DNA from: Alphaproteobacteria bacterium
GTDB taxonomy: Bacteria > Pseudomonadota > Alphaproteobacteria > Acetobacterales > Acetobacteraceae
DNA: 64,000 bases
Reading direction: 5' to 3'
Assembly (NCBI GenBank): GCA_016869735.1
Contig: VGDL01000007.1
Span: 27,768 to 91,767 of the forward strand
A program made the position numbers and the translations under genes. Below are positions 16,940 through 25,476 of this stretch, piece after piece. The notes beneath the pieces were generated by a model. The model saw only the letters and a program-made list of their open reading frames with translations, did no database searches and had not been told where the DNA came from. Position 1 is the stretch's first letter. Every line of letters starts with the position of its first letter.

Positions 16940-18520
16940 ATGAATAACCCCACCAAAGCCCTGTTGGCTGCGCTGATTGCGCTACCCTTCGCGATCAGCA
17001 CGCCAAGCGCGCAAACGCTGACGGTTGGCATTGCCGCGCCTGTCACCACGATTGACCCGCATTTCCATAATGTAGGCCCCAATAACGCGCTGACGCATCA
17101 CATCTTTGACCGGCTGGTGGAACGCGATGAACGCGCCCGTCCGCAGCCAAGCCTGGCCGAAAGCTGGCGTGTGGTGTCCGACACGGTATGGGAATTCAAG
17201 CTGCGCCGCGGTGTCACCTGGCATGATGGCAAGCCCTTCACCGCTGATGATGTGGTTTTTACCTTTGCCCGCGTGCAGGCCGGAATTGCGAATAGCCCCG
17301 GGGGGTTTGGCGGGTTTCTGCGCGCCATTGCCAAGGTTGAAACGCCAGATGCGCATACGCTGATCATCCATACCAAGGCGCCTCATCCGCTGATGCCGCT
17401 TGATTTGGCTTCCGTTTGCATCATCGCCCGCCACGCTGCGGAAGGCGCAAGCAGTGAGGATTTCAACACGGGCAAGGCCGCGATTGGCACCGGGCCTTAT
17501 CGGCTGCTGGCCTATCGTTCCGGGGATCGCGTGGAATTGGCGCGCCATGATGGTTATTGGGGGCCGAAGGAACCCTGGGCGCGGGCCACACAACGCTTTT
17601 TGCTGAATGACGGGTCACGGACTGCGGCCTTGCTTGCGGGTGACGTTGATATGATCGAACAAATCCCAACGAGCGATCTGGCACGGCTTCGGCGGGATGC
17701 GCGGATAACCGTGACCGAAGTTCCAAGCCTTCGGACGGTCTACATGGTGCCCGATTATTCGCGCGATGGCGGCACACCGCTGATTACAGACAATAACGGC
17801 ACGCCCTTGCCGGTGAATCCGTGGAAGGACGCGCGGGTCAGGCGCGCACTTTCCATGGCAATCAACCGTGACGCCTTGGTAGAAAGGGTCATGGAAGGCG
17901 TTGGGACGGCAACCGCGCAATGGCTGCCGGCAGGCACTTTTGGCTATAATTCCGCCGTTAAGCCCCGGCGCTTTGATCCCGATGGCGCGAAGCGGCTTTT
18001 GGCCGAAGCGGGTTACCCGGATGGCTTCCGCATCACGCTGCATACGCCGAATGATCGCTGGCCCAATGATGCGCGAATCTCACAAGCCGTGGCACAGATG
18101 TGGACGCGCATTGGCGTTCGTACCCAGGTGGATGCCGCACCGTGGACAGCCTTTGTCCCGCGCCGGACACGCGTTGAATATGCCATGCAGCTTGGTGCCT
18201 GGGGAAGTTCCACCGGTGAAGCATCCAATTTTCTGGTGAATTCGGTTGCCACACGTGATCGGGTGCGTTTGACCGGTGCCAATAATAATGCGCGCTTTTC
18301 AAGCCCGGTTTTTGATGAATTCGCCGCGCGCGGATCAGCCACCCTGGATGACGCCGCACGAGAGAAGGTCTGGCACGAAGCAACTATCCGTTACGCTGAA
18401 GAAGAACCGCTGATCCAACTTATTCAATACGTGAACGTCTGGGGCTTGCGCAAAGGCCTGACCCATACGCCGCGTATGGATGAAAGAACATTGGCCATGG
18501 GGGTGCGGCAAGCGCCCTGA
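16940..18520 (+). CDS. ABC transporter substrate-binding protein, family 5 (peptide/nickel type)
   Basis: 526 aa with a cleavable signal peptide (positive NNPTK, hydrophobic LLAALIALPFAI, cleavage near SAQT). The mature part has the SBP family 5 signature around TWHDGKPFTADDVVFTF (~residues 95-111) and GTGPYRL (~185-191). It would bind oligopeptides or a similar solute in the periplasm. I start at 16940 because GGGAGG precedes it. No permease or ATPase gene is adjacent, so this is an orphan; partners must lie elsewhere. Confidence 0.88.
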   Translation: MNNPTKALLAALIALPFAISTPSAQTLTVGIAAPVTTIDPHFHNVGPNNALTHHIFDRLVERDERARPQPSLAESWRVVSDTVWEFKLRRGVTWHDGKPFTADDVVFTFARVQAGIANSPGGFGGFLRAIAKVETPDAHTLIIHTKAPHPLMPLDLASVCIIARHAAEGASSEDFNTGKAAIGTGPYRLLAYRSGDRVELARHDGYWGPKEPWARATQRFLLNDGSRTAALLAGDVDMIEQIPTSDLARLRRDARITVTEVPSLRTVYMVPDYSRDGGTPLITDNNGTPLPVNPWKDARVRRALSMAINRDALVERVMEGVGTATAQWLPAGTFGYNSAVKPRRFDPDGAKRLLAEAGYPDGFRITLHTPNDRWPNDARISQAVAQMWTRIGVRTQVDAAPWTAFVPRRTRVEYAMQLGAWGSSTGEASNFLVNSVATRDRVRLTGANNNARFSSPVFDEFAARGSATLDDAAREKVWHEATIRYAEEEPLIQLIQYVNVWGLRKGLTHTPRMDERTLAMGVRQAP

Positions 18521-18529
18521 TCAGGGCGC
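18512..18529. terminator. Perfect palindrome between convergent genes, possible bidirectional hairpin
   Basis: GCGCCCTGATCAGGGCGC is a perfect 18-base palindrome that contains the stop codon of the solute-binding protein (18518-18520) and ends three bases before the stop of the convergent lytic transglycosylase. It can fold in transcripts of both strands. There is no T-tract, so termination is only suggested. Confidence 0.4.
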
Positions 18530-18531
18530 AG

Positions 18532-19323
18532 CTATTCGGCGGCTTCCGCCACTTCCAGATGGGCCGCGCCGTTGCGCCTGACGCGTGCCCATTGCGGTGC
18601 GCCAGGGCGGCAACGGTCAGTGAATAAGGTGCTGCCAGGCGCTGTCACTTCAAGCTTGCTATGCAGCCGGCAAATAATCCGCGAGCCGGCGCGCGACGAT
18701 GACGCACCATGCCAACGCAGCACGGCGCGCCCCCATTCGCCGTAGGTTTCATAATGCCGCACCAGGTATCGCGCGGCCCAATCTGCGGCGCGGCTTGGGT
18801 CCAGTGGCCAATCCTCACCGCGCGCGACATGCACGCCAGCATTGATCTGGAAGCACCCGGCCATCCCGCGTGTGCCGGCGGAAGTCAGCATTCGGCGGGC
18901 TTCTTCGCGGGTTGCCGGAAAATAGGCGCGGCCCCGCAGATTGAGAGCATAGGCATGCAGCCCGCTTTCATTCAGCGCGATGGCGGTCAGCAACCCCTCT
19001 GGCAGGCCATGGGTGATCTCAGCCTCCCGCGCGGCAACCAGACAGGCGGCGCGGGGTGAAGAAGCTTCACGCGCTGGCGCATCAAGTGCCTGGGTAACGG
19101 GCGCGGGCAATTCAGCGCAGGCAGCACCAAAAAGGGCCAGCAACAAAGCGAGCGGAGCAGCCGCGGCGCGGCGCGCGTTGCTGAGGGAAAGCCTGAAGGC
19201 CAGAATGGCCGAATACCCGGAGGAACGAAACCTTGGGGGGCGGGCACTCCGCAGCAAAGCACGCTGGAGGTCCACGCCATCTCGCCGGCCCGGGGGTGCC
19301 GACGAAGCCTTGGCGGTCGTCAT
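18532..19323 (-). CDS. Lytic transglycosylase-like (SLT) protein
   Basis: 263 aa in the longest reading. The SLT/lysozyme-like fold is visible in EITHGLPEGLLTAIALNESGLH (split: HGLPEGLLTAIALNESG, ~residues 104-120, with the catalytic Glu), and in GTRGMAGCFQINAGVH (~148-163). Such enzymes cleave peptidoglycan glycosidic bonds in the periplasm. A hydrophobic stretch (PLALLLALFGAACAE, ~57-71) looks like a signal or lipoprotein signal, so the real start may lie within the first 50 codons. Conserved C-terminal residues are less clear. Confidence 0.72.
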   Translation of the reverse strand: MTTAKASSAPPGRRDGVDLQRALLRSARPPRFRSSGYSAILAFRLSLSNARRAAAAPLALLLALFGAACAELPAPVTQALDAPAREASSPRAACLVAAREAEITHGLPEGLLTAIALNESGLHAYALNLRGRAYFPATREEARRMLTSAGTRGMAGCFQINAGVHVARGEDWPLDPSRAADWAARYLVRHYETYGEWGRAVLRWHGASSSRAGSRIICRLHSKLEVTAPGSTLFTDRCRPGAPQWARVRRNGAAHLEVAEAAE

Positions 19324-19360
19324 GAAGTTTCGATAGTCGAACCGGGGATGGATTGCAAAT

Positions 19361-19385
19361 AAAAAAACCCCCTGGCCAGAAGGGG
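19361..19385 (-). terminator. Weak intrinsic terminator downstream of the TPP enzyme gene
   Basis: Read on the minus strand, CCCC, a nine-base spacer containing TGGCCA, and GGGGG are followed by seven T. The stem is only four to five pairs. It lies ~165 bases after the stop at 19549. The remainder of the gap 19324-19548 is AT-rich and shows no gene. Confidence 0.4.
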
Positions 19386-19548
19386 CGAGACAACGAGTAA
19401 TTAAGGCGGGAATGAGGCGAAATATTCAAAAATAAAACTACAATCCTATTGGTACGAAATTAACTTTATATTGAATTTCTCTATTTGGTTTTTCTGTAAT
19501 TCTACGAAAAACCGAGCGCCCATGCCTGAGCGCTTGTTGAGTTCCTTA

Positions 19549-21174
19549 TCAGCCCATCCGGATATTGGGCGCTGGCTGGCCTTCAATCACCACATTCACG
19601 CAAGCCGGCTTGCCGGAAGCGAAGGCGCGTTCCAGCGCAGGGGCGATATCTTCCGCGCGCGTGACGTATTCGCCATGCCCACCAAGTGCGACAGCGACCA
19701 GATCGTAGCGCGTGCCGGGGGCCAATTCGCAGCCATGGGTGCGATTGGCGCCGTAATCGCGCTTCTGGATTTCATATTCCGCATTCCAGCGGGAATCATT
19801 GCCGACCACGGCAACAAAGGGCAGTTGGTGGCGGCAGGCGGTATCGAATTCCGCCATGTGGAAGCCGAAAGTCCCATCGCCCATGATCGCCAGAATGCGC
19901 GCATCAGGCTTCGCAGCCCGCGCAGCCATGGCGAAGGGGATGGAAGGCCCAATCGCGCCCGCCAGCCCATTGATGATGCGCGTTGGCGCGGCAAGGATGG
20001 CTTGCGCCCATTGCCCAATTTCCCCGCCATCACTGATCAGCACGGGGTCTTGAGCTTCATCCAAAAAGGGCTTGGCGGCCTGGAACAGTGTTGCGGGATG
20101 GATCGGGCCACCCGTAGCGCCCGCCAAAGCCGCCCAAGCTGGCGGGCGGAAGGCCAAGGCCGCAGCCAGCCGCTCGGCCCAAGCCTTGTTGGCGTGGGGT
20201 TTCATGGCGCTGGCCAGCGCCTCGGTCGCCTCGGTAGCGCTGGCCACTGCTGCAAGCGCCACCCGCCCCGGCAAGGCGCGGGCGCCGCGCGCGATTACGC
20301 CAGCATTGGGGTCAATCTGAATAAAACGGGCTTCGGCGGAAATCCCCGGCGCACGACCAAAGCGGAGTGAGAAATCAAGCGCCTTGCCGAGCAGCACAAC
20401 CAAATCAGCCTCAGCCAACACCCCGGCATAGGCACCAAGTGAGGGGTCATTCAGCCCGCGCGGGCTTTCCATGGGGATCACCGGTAGGTCAGCAGCGGCA
20501 CCAAGCGCGGCCATAAGCGGCTTGCCGCGCAGGCTGCACAGGGCGGGCGGCGCCAGAATGATGGGCCGCGCCGCTGCAGCGATCATCCCCGCAATAGCCT
20601 GGGCTGTGGTGGCGCCAAGCGGCATGGGCTCAGCGCCGAAGGCAGCGGCATCAGGCAAAGCGGGGGCGGTGATGCGCGCATCCATCAGATCGGTCGGTAG
20701 GCTGAGATGCACGGGGCCAGGGCGGCCAGACCGCGCCACACGAAAGGCGCGCGCCACATCGGCGCCAATCCCCGCTGTAGTCGCTGCGGTGAAGGAAAGC
20801 TTGGTGACAGGCTCGGCCATATCCGCCTGGCGCAATTCCTGAAACGTCCCCAGGCCCAATTCGCGCAACGGCGCATGGCCGGAGAGCAATACCACCGGCA
20901 CTTCACCTGCCATGGCGGTCGGCATGGCGGCGATGGCATTGGTATGCCCTTGTCCGCCGGTCACCATCGCCACGCCAACTTCCCCGGTCAGCCTTGCCCA
21001 GGCATCGGCCATATGCACCGCGGCGGCTTCCTGGCGGGTATGCACAAGCTCAATCCCGCTGCCGATCAGGGCATCGAAGATCGTCATGATGTGATTGCCC
21101 GAAAGCGTGAAAATGTGGCTGACGCCAGCCTGCTTCAGCGCTGCCACCAGAATATCCGCCCCGCGTTGTTCCAT
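19549..21174 (-). CDS. Thiamine-pyrophosphate enzyme (acetolactate synthase-like)
   Basis: 541 aa with the three-domain layout of the acetolactate synthase/benzoylformate decarboxylase family. The TPP-activating Glu is in HTRQEAAAVHMADA (~residues 47-60), and the Mg/TPP motif GDGTFGFHMAEFDTA...VGND lies near ~430-460. I start at 21174, which has GGAGG just upstream; the open frame to 21867 is antisense to the next gene. The reaction could be decarboxylation or carboligation of a 2-oxo acid; acetolactate synthase itself is uncertain, as no small subunit is present. Divergent, 72 bases from the second complex II operon. Confidence 0.8.
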   Translation of the reverse strand: MEQRGADILVAALKQAGVSHIFTLSGNHIMTIFDALIGSGIELVHTRQEAAAVHMADAWARLTGEVGVAMVTGGQGHTNAIAAMPTAMAGEVPVVLLSGHAPLRELGLGTFQELRQADMAEPVTKLSFTAATTAGIGADVARAFRVARSGRPGPVHLSLPTDLMDARITAPALPDAAAFGAEPMPLGATTAQAIAGMIAAAARPIILAPPALCSLRGKPLMAALGAAADLPVIPMESPRGLNDPSLGAYAGVLAEADLVVLLGKALDFSLRFGRAPGISAEARFIQIDPNAGVIARGARALPGRVALAAVASATEATEALASAMKPHANKAWAERLAAALAFRPPAWAALAGATGGPIHPATLFQAAKPFLDEAQDPVLISDGGEIGQWAQAILAAPTRIINGLAGAIGPSIPFAMAARAAKPDARILAIMGDGTFGFHMAEFDTACRHQLPFVAVVGNDSRWNAEYEIQKRDYGANRTHGCELAPGTRYDLVAVALGGHGEYVTRAEDIAPALERAFASGKPACVNVVIEGQPAPNIRMG

Positions 21175-21246
21175 GCCTGCTTCCTCCTGTTGATTGCAGC
21201 AGGCCATGGGCTGGACAGGCTGTCCAGTGGCCTTAGTCTGGCCCCC

Positions 21247-21984
21247 ATGGAGCAACTCAAGGTCAGCGTCTGGCGCGGCGAGGATGCGGGCGGTTTTGCG
21301 CGCTATGATGTGCCGGCGCGTGACAATCAGACCGTGCTTGATGTTGTCACGCATATCCAGCGCGAATTGGACCCAAGCCTTGCCTATCGCTTCGCCTGTC
21401 GCGTTGGCATGTGCGGGTCTTGCGCCATGACAGTGAACGGCCGCGCGCGCTGGACCTGCCGGACGCATGTGCGCAAGGTGGTGGGTGCCGATGGCGCTTT
21501 GGAATTGCGCCCCTTGGCCAATCTGCCGGTGATCCGCGATCTGGCGGCTGATCTGGCGCCCTTCTTCGACAAATGGCAGCGCGCGCAAGGGTTTTTTCAG
21601 CCCAAGGACGCGCCGGATGGCGCCGTGCCGGATGAATTTGCCGTGGTCGCGCCCGGCAGCAAGGCCAGGCGCGAAGCCGATGCCGGCATTGAATGCATCG
21701 GCTGCGCCGTTTGCTACGCTTCCTGCGATGTTGTCGCCTGGAATGGCGATTATCTGGGGCCGGCGGCGCTCAACCGTGCCTGGACTTTGGTGAATGATGC
21801 GCGTGATGGCGCGCGCGGCGAAAGGCTGGATGCGGTGGCGGGCGATGCCGGTTGCCATTCCTGCCATTCCACCCGTTCCTGCACGGAACGCTGCCCGAAG
21901 CAGATTGACCCATCAGGCGCCATTGCCGGGCTGAAGCGGACCTTGTTCTGGGAGAGCCTGCTTGGTGGCAAGCGCCATGGCTGA
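21247..21984 (+). CDS. Second complex II-like iron-sulfur subunit (SdhB/FrdB family)
   Basis: 245 aa. Cluster ligands are intact: CRVGMCGSCAMTVNGRARWTC (about residues 55-75) for 2Fe-2S, CIGCAVCYASC (~153-163) for 4Fe-4S and CHSCHSTRSCTERCPKQID (~201-219). It is much diverged from the window's own SdhB, so it is not a recent duplicate. The start at 21247 follows from family alignment; no strong ribosome site is seen. It overlaps the next gene by eight bases. The matching flavoprotein is not adjacent but lies 3.5 kb downstream (25476). Confidence 0.88.
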   Translation: MEQLKVSVWRGEDAGGFARYDVPARDNQTVLDVVTHIQRELDPSLAYRFACRVGMCGSCAMTVNGRARWTCRTHVRKVVGADGALELRPLANLPVIRDLAADLAPFFDKWQRAQGFFQPKDAPDGAVPDEFAVVAPGSKARREADAGIECIGCAVCYASCDVVAWNGDYLGPAALNRAWTLVNDARDGARGERLDAVAGDAGCHSCHSTRSCTERCPKQIDPSGAIAGLKRTLFWESLLGGKRHG

Positions 21985-22324
21985 CAGGGCCGCGCGCGGG
22001 CAGGCGCATCTTTGGGTGGTGCAGCGCATCACTGCCATGATCCTGGCCCTTGCGGTGCTGGTGCATCTGATCACGATCATCACGGCCGTGCGCGGCGGGC
22101 TCTCGGCGCGGGAAATTCTGGCGCGTACCCAGGGTTCAGAGGTTTGGCTCCTCTTTTATGTGCTGTTTGCGCTGGCGGCTGGGCTGCATGGCGCGATTGG
22201 GCTGCGCAATATCGCCGCTGAGACGCTTGGCTGGCGCGGGCGGGGCCTTGATTTCTGCTGGCTTGGGCTTGGGCTGCTGACCGCGGCTTTCGGCATTCGT
22301 GCCGCCTTCGGGCTTTACGCCTGA
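21977..22324 (+). CDS. Second complex II-like membrane anchor, subunit C-type
   Basis: 115 aa, three hydrophobic helices: residues ~11-32 (VVQRITAMILALAVLVHLIT), ~50-70 and ~90-112. The QRITAM start of helix 1 and the LHGAIGLRNIAAETLGW segment (~67-83) resemble SdhC/FrdC-type cytochrome b anchors, with conserved His available as haem ligands. I start at 21977, which lies inside the 3' end of the Fe-S gene (ATGGCTGA). Translationally coupled on both sides. Confidence 0.78.
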   Translation: MADRAARGQAHLWVVQRITAMILALAVLVHLITIITAVRGGLSAREILARTQGSEVWLLFYVLFALAAGLHGAIGLRNIAAETLGWRGRGLDFCWLGLGLLTAAFGIRAAFGLYA

Positions 22325-22665
22325 TGGATTTCCGCGCGCGTTCCCACCCAAGCTGGATCGGCTTTGCCGTGCATCGGGTTTCTGGCCTGTTGCTGGCGTT
22401 GTTTTTGCCGTTGCATTTCTGGGCACTCGGCAGCGCCATTCAAGGGGAAGCCCGGCTTGATGGGTTTTTGCGCTGGACAGAGAACCCTTTGGTGAAGGCG
22501 GCCGAAACCGCGCTGGTCATCCTGCTGGCCGCGCATCTGGCAGGTGGTTTACGCGTCATGGCGTTGGAGTTCCTGGGCTGGGGGCGAGCGCAGAAGGATC
22601 TGGTTGCACTTTCCTTCGGGCTTTCACTGCTGGTGGGATTGGTTTTCCTGTTCAATGTCTTTTGA
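22324..22665 (+). CDS. Second complex II-like membrane anchor, subunit D-type
   Basis: 113 aa, three helices. VHRVSGLLLALFLPLHFWAL (~residues 17-36) and LAAHLAGGLRVMALEFLGW (~68-86) are typical of succinate dehydrogenase/fumarate reductase cytochrome b anchors. The ATG shares its first base with the previous stop (TGATG). Its tail overlaps the next gene by 11 bases. With the preceding gene it would bring electrons between quinone and the Fe-S subunit. Confidence 0.78.
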   Translation: MDFRARSHPSWIGFAVHRVSGLLLALFLPLHFWALGSAIQGEARLDGFLRWTENPLVKAAETALVILLAAHLAGGLRVMALEFLGWGRAQKDLVALSFGLSLLVGLVFLFNVF

Positions 22666-23386
22666 TCTTCTGGCGCTGCTTGGCGGCTGCTTCATCGCCG
22701 CCTTCTGCTCGGGCTTGGCAGGCTTTGCCTTCAATCTGGTGGCGGCGGGCATCCTTTATCATTGGGTGACGCCGCAGGAGATCGCGCCGGTGCTGGTGCT
22801 GGGATCACTCCTGATCCAAAGCGTGACCTTGCGCGTGGTTTGGCCGGCCATTCGATGGCCGGTGCTGAGGCCTTATGTCTTTGCCGGTGCCTCGGGCACG
22901 CCTTTCGGGGTTTGGGCGCTGAGTGTCGTGGAAGCGCGCGTGATTGTCGCCGGCATTGGCATTTTATTGGTGGGTTATGCCGGCTTCATGCTGGCGCGGA
23001 TTGCGCTGCGTCTGGCGCCGCCCAAACTCGCCGCCGGGCCGCGTGCCGATGCGGTGGTGGGGTTTCTGGCGGGTGCGCTTGGCGGCATTGGCGGGTTTTC
23101 CGGCGCGCTGCCTTCCATGTGGACGGATGTGAAGGGCCTAAGGAAGGACGAGGCCCGCGCGATTTTCCAGCCCTTTATTGTGGTGATGCAGATCATCGCC
23201 GCGGCTGGGCTGGCAATCACCGGGTTTTTCACGCTGGAGGCCGCCAAAACCCTGCTGATCGCCCTACCCGCGCTTGCCCTTGGCACCTGGCTTGGCCTGC
23301 GCGCCTATCGCGTGATCCCTGCGGAGGGCTTTCGGCTGGTGCTTTTAGGGCTGTTGTTCCTATCGGGGCTTTCGCTGGTGATCTGA
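22655..23386 (+). CDS. TauE/SafE-family permease
   Basis: 243 aa with about eight hydrophobic helices. The two halves carry the family's repeated motif, here FCSGLAGFAFNLVA (~17-30) and LGGIGGFSGALPSMWTDVKG (~142-161). Family members export organic anions such as sulfoacetate or import sulfite-type anions. Starting inside the previous gene, it belongs to the same operon, which suggests transport of the operon's substrate or product. Direction and solute unknown. Confidence 0.8.
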   Translation: MSFDLLALLGGCFIAAFCSGLAGFAFNLVAAGILYHWVTPQEIAPVLVLGSLLIQSVTLRVVWPAIRWPVLRPYVFAGASGTPFGVWALSVVEARVIVAGIGILLVGYAGFMLARIALRLAPPKLAAGPRADAVVGFLAGALGGIGGFSGALPSMWTDVKGLRKDEARAIFQPFIVVMQIIAAAGLAITGFFTLEAAKTLLIALPALALGTWLGLRAYRVIPAEGFRLVLLGLLFLSGLSLVI

Positions 23387-23443
23387 TACGCTTTCATCCT
23401 GCGGGCGCTTGTGGGAAACTTGGGCGGAAAAGGGGATGGTTGC

Positions 23444-24352
23444 ATGAGCCTGATGTCCAAGACCGAAATCGCGCCGCTGGTCGTGGAGCCTGCGGCGATC
23501 GAGGAAGCGGCCAAGCTGCTTTATATCCGCGCCTGCAAAATCCTGCCCGATGACATCAAGGCGGGGTTCACACGGCTGGATGCCTCGGAAACCGATGCCA
23601 CCGCCAAGACCATCCTGGCCACCATGATTGAGAATATCGGTGTCGCAGAACGCATGGATAATTTGCTGTGCCAGGATACCGGCATTCCAATCTTCAATCT
23701 GTTGATCGGGCGCAATGTCGCGGTGGATGGCTTTGCGCTGAAGGAAGCCATTGCCCGCGGTACGGCGCGCGCCACGCGCGAACACCCGCTGCGGTCTTCC
23801 GTGGTGCACCCCATCACGCGCAAGAATGAACATACCTCCTGCGGGGAACGCGTGCCCGTGATCAATATTGATTTCACAGAGGCTGATCGCGAATTGCGGC
23901 TGGAGATGATCCCGAAGGGATCGGGCTCAGAAAACGGGTCCTTCCTGCAAATGTTGATCCCGGCCGATGGGCTTTCAGCCGTGAAGCGCTTTGTAGTGGA
24001 CCGCGTGATCCAGGCCGGCGGCAAGGTCTGCCCGCCGACGATTGTGGGTGTGGGTGTTGGTGGCACTTCCGATCTTTGCATGCATTTGGCGAAGATTGCG
24101 GCGACGCGCCCGCTTGGGTCGCGCTGCACCGATGCGGAAGGGGCGAAGCTGGAAGCCGAGCTTTCCGAAGCAGTGAATGCGCTTGGCATTGGCCCGCAAG
24201 GCCTGGGCGGTGATAGCACTTCCTTCGCCGTGCATGTAGAAACGGCGGCGACGCATATCACCATGAACCCGGTGGCGGTAAATATCCAATGCCATAGCGC
24301 ACGCCGCGCGAGTGCAACCTTCACGCCCGCCGGCATCAGCATCGGTTTTTGA
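23444..24352 (+). CDS. Class I fumarase/tartrate dehydratase, alpha subunit
   Basis: 302 aa, matching the N-terminal (alpha) domain of class I fumarase or TtdA. It supplies cysteine ligands to a labile 4Fe-4S cluster: MDNLLCQDTGIPIFN (~residues 69-83), SCGERVPV (~130s) and GGKVCPPTIVGVGVGGTSDL (~192-211). It hydrates fumarate to malate or dehydrates a related hydroxy acid such as tartrate. The start at 23444 has AAGGGG about 8 bases upstream. The beta subunit follows, separated by a GNAT gene. Confidence 0.87.
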   Translation: MSLMSKTEIAPLVVEPAAIEEAAKLLYIRACKILPDDIKAGFTRLDASETDATAKTILATMIENIGVAERMDNLLCQDTGIPIFNLLIGRNVAVDGFALKEAIARGTARATREHPLRSSVVHPITRKNEHTSCGERVPVINIDFTEADRELRLEMIPKGSGSENGSFLQMLIPADGLSAVKRFVVDRVIQAGGKVCPPTIVGVGVGGTSDLCMHLAKIAATRPLGSRCTDAEGAKLEAELSEAVNALGIGPQGLGGDSTSFAVHVETAATHITMNPVAVNIQCHSARRASATFTPAGISIGF

Positions 24353-24355
24353 ACC

Positions 24356-24871
24356 ATGTCTTCCACCAGCATTGCAGTGACCTTGGCGGGGGCAGCGGAT
24401 CGGCCCGCGCTGATGCGCGTGCTGGCGGAAATGGGTGATTTTTATGATGAGGTTTTGGGCCATACGCGCCTTGTTGCGGCAGCGGAAGCGCTGACCTCAC
24501 CCGCCAATCGCGCGGGCCCCTTTTGCCTGATCGGGCGCGCGGGGGATGAACCGGCGGGGCTGGTTGCGCTTTCTGGTTTTTTCCCGGCACGTGATTTCAC
24601 CTGGGGGCTACTACTCCGCGATATTTTTGTGATGGAAGCACATCGCGGCACACGTGCTGCGCGTGCGCTGATGCGCGGCGCGATGCGCTTTGCCGTCACC
24701 GGCGGCTATAGCCGTGTGGAATGGGGCACAGCAGAGGAAAATCTGCGCGCCCGCACCTTTTACGCCAAGCTTGGCACCGCGCCAGCAGCGCGGCTTTCCT
24801 ATCGCCTGGAAGACGAGGCCTTGGCCGAAGCCGCCCAAGGGCGCTGGCCAGCCCCAGAGGAAGAGACATGA
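24356..24871 (+). CDS. GNAT-family N-acetyltransferase
   Basis: 171 aa. The acetyl-CoA fold is recognisable from LLLRDIFVMEAHRGTRAARALM (split: LRDIFVMEAHRGTRAARAL, ~residues 84-102) and the final WGTAEENLRARTFYAKLGTA (~122-141). It sits between the two fumarase subunit genes, starting 3 bases after one and overlapping the other by an ATGA. Conserved placement would mean a role linked to this operon, for example acylating an enzyme or intermediate, but nothing in the sequence gives the substrate. Confidence 0.78.
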   Translation: MSSTSIAVTLAGAADRPALMRVLAEMGDFYDEVLGHTRLVAAAEALTSPANRAGPFCLIGRAGDEPAGLVALSGFFPARDFTWGLLLRDIFVMEAHRGTRAARALMRGAMRFAVTGGYSRVEWGTAEENLRARTFYAKLGTAPAARLSYRLEDEALAEAAQGRWPAPEEET

Positions 24872-25476
24872 CACACCACATCCTGCCCATGCCGATCACC
24901 GAAGCCCAAGTGCGCGCGCTGCGTGTGGGCGATACGGTGACCTTGGAAGAAACGCTCTATGGCATTCGGGATGCGACGCAGATCCATATGTTCGATCATG
25001 GCCGACGCACGAATTTCAATCTGCAAGGCCATGCCGTGATCCATACCGCGCCCAATCTCCGCAAGGTGGAACGCGTGGGCAATAATCATTCGGGGTATGA
25101 GGCCGTGTGCGTTGGCACCACCACATCAGACCGGATGGAACGCTTCACCCGCCCGCTGATGGAACGTGAAGGGGTGCGCATCATTATCGGCAAGGGCGGC
25201 TTGCGTGATGGGTCGCTGGCGGCCTTTCGCGATTTGGGCGGCGCCTATCTGGCCGTGGTCGGCGGCGCAGCGGCGCTGGAAACCACCTGGATCGAAGCGG
25301 TGGAGGATGTGGATATGGATGATCTCAATCCCGAAAGCCTCTACAAATTTCGCATCAAAGGCTTCGGGCCGCTGCTGGTGGCGATGGATAGCCATGGCGG
25401 CAGTCTTTTCGCCAAGGTGAATGATGAAGCGGCACGCCGACGCCAGGCCGTGCTTGAAAAGCTGGGGGCGGCGTGA
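24868..25476 (+). CDS. Class I fumarase/tartrate dehydratase, beta subunit
   Basis: 202 aa, corresponding to the C-terminal (beta) domain of class I fumarase or TtdB. LRVGDTVTLEETLYGIRDATQ (split: GDTVTLEETLYGIRDATQ, ~18-35), VGTTTSDRMERF (~84-95), IIGKGGLRDG (~108-117) and the DLNPESLYKFRIKGFGPL region (~150-167) are family hallmarks. It forms a heterotetramer with the alpha subunit in related two-subunit enzymes. ATGA overlap with the GNAT gene and TGATG overlap with the flavoprotein gene indicate a single translationally coupled message. Confidence 0.87.
   Translation: MTHHILPMPITEAQVRALRVGDTVTLEETLYGIRDATQIHMFDHGRRTNFNLQGHAVIHTAPNLRKVERVGNNHSGYEAVCVGTTTSDRMERFTRPLMEREGVRIIIGKGGLRDGSLAAFRDLGGAYLAVVGGAAALETTWIEAVEDVDMDDLNPESLYKFRIKGFGPLLVAMDSHGGSLFAKVNDEAARRRQAVLEKLGAA

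Noticed and set aside
20707..21246. Upstream extension of the frame leading into the Fe-S subunit
   Set aside because: It runs antisense to the TPP enzyme; the Fe-S protein begins at 21247 by family start.
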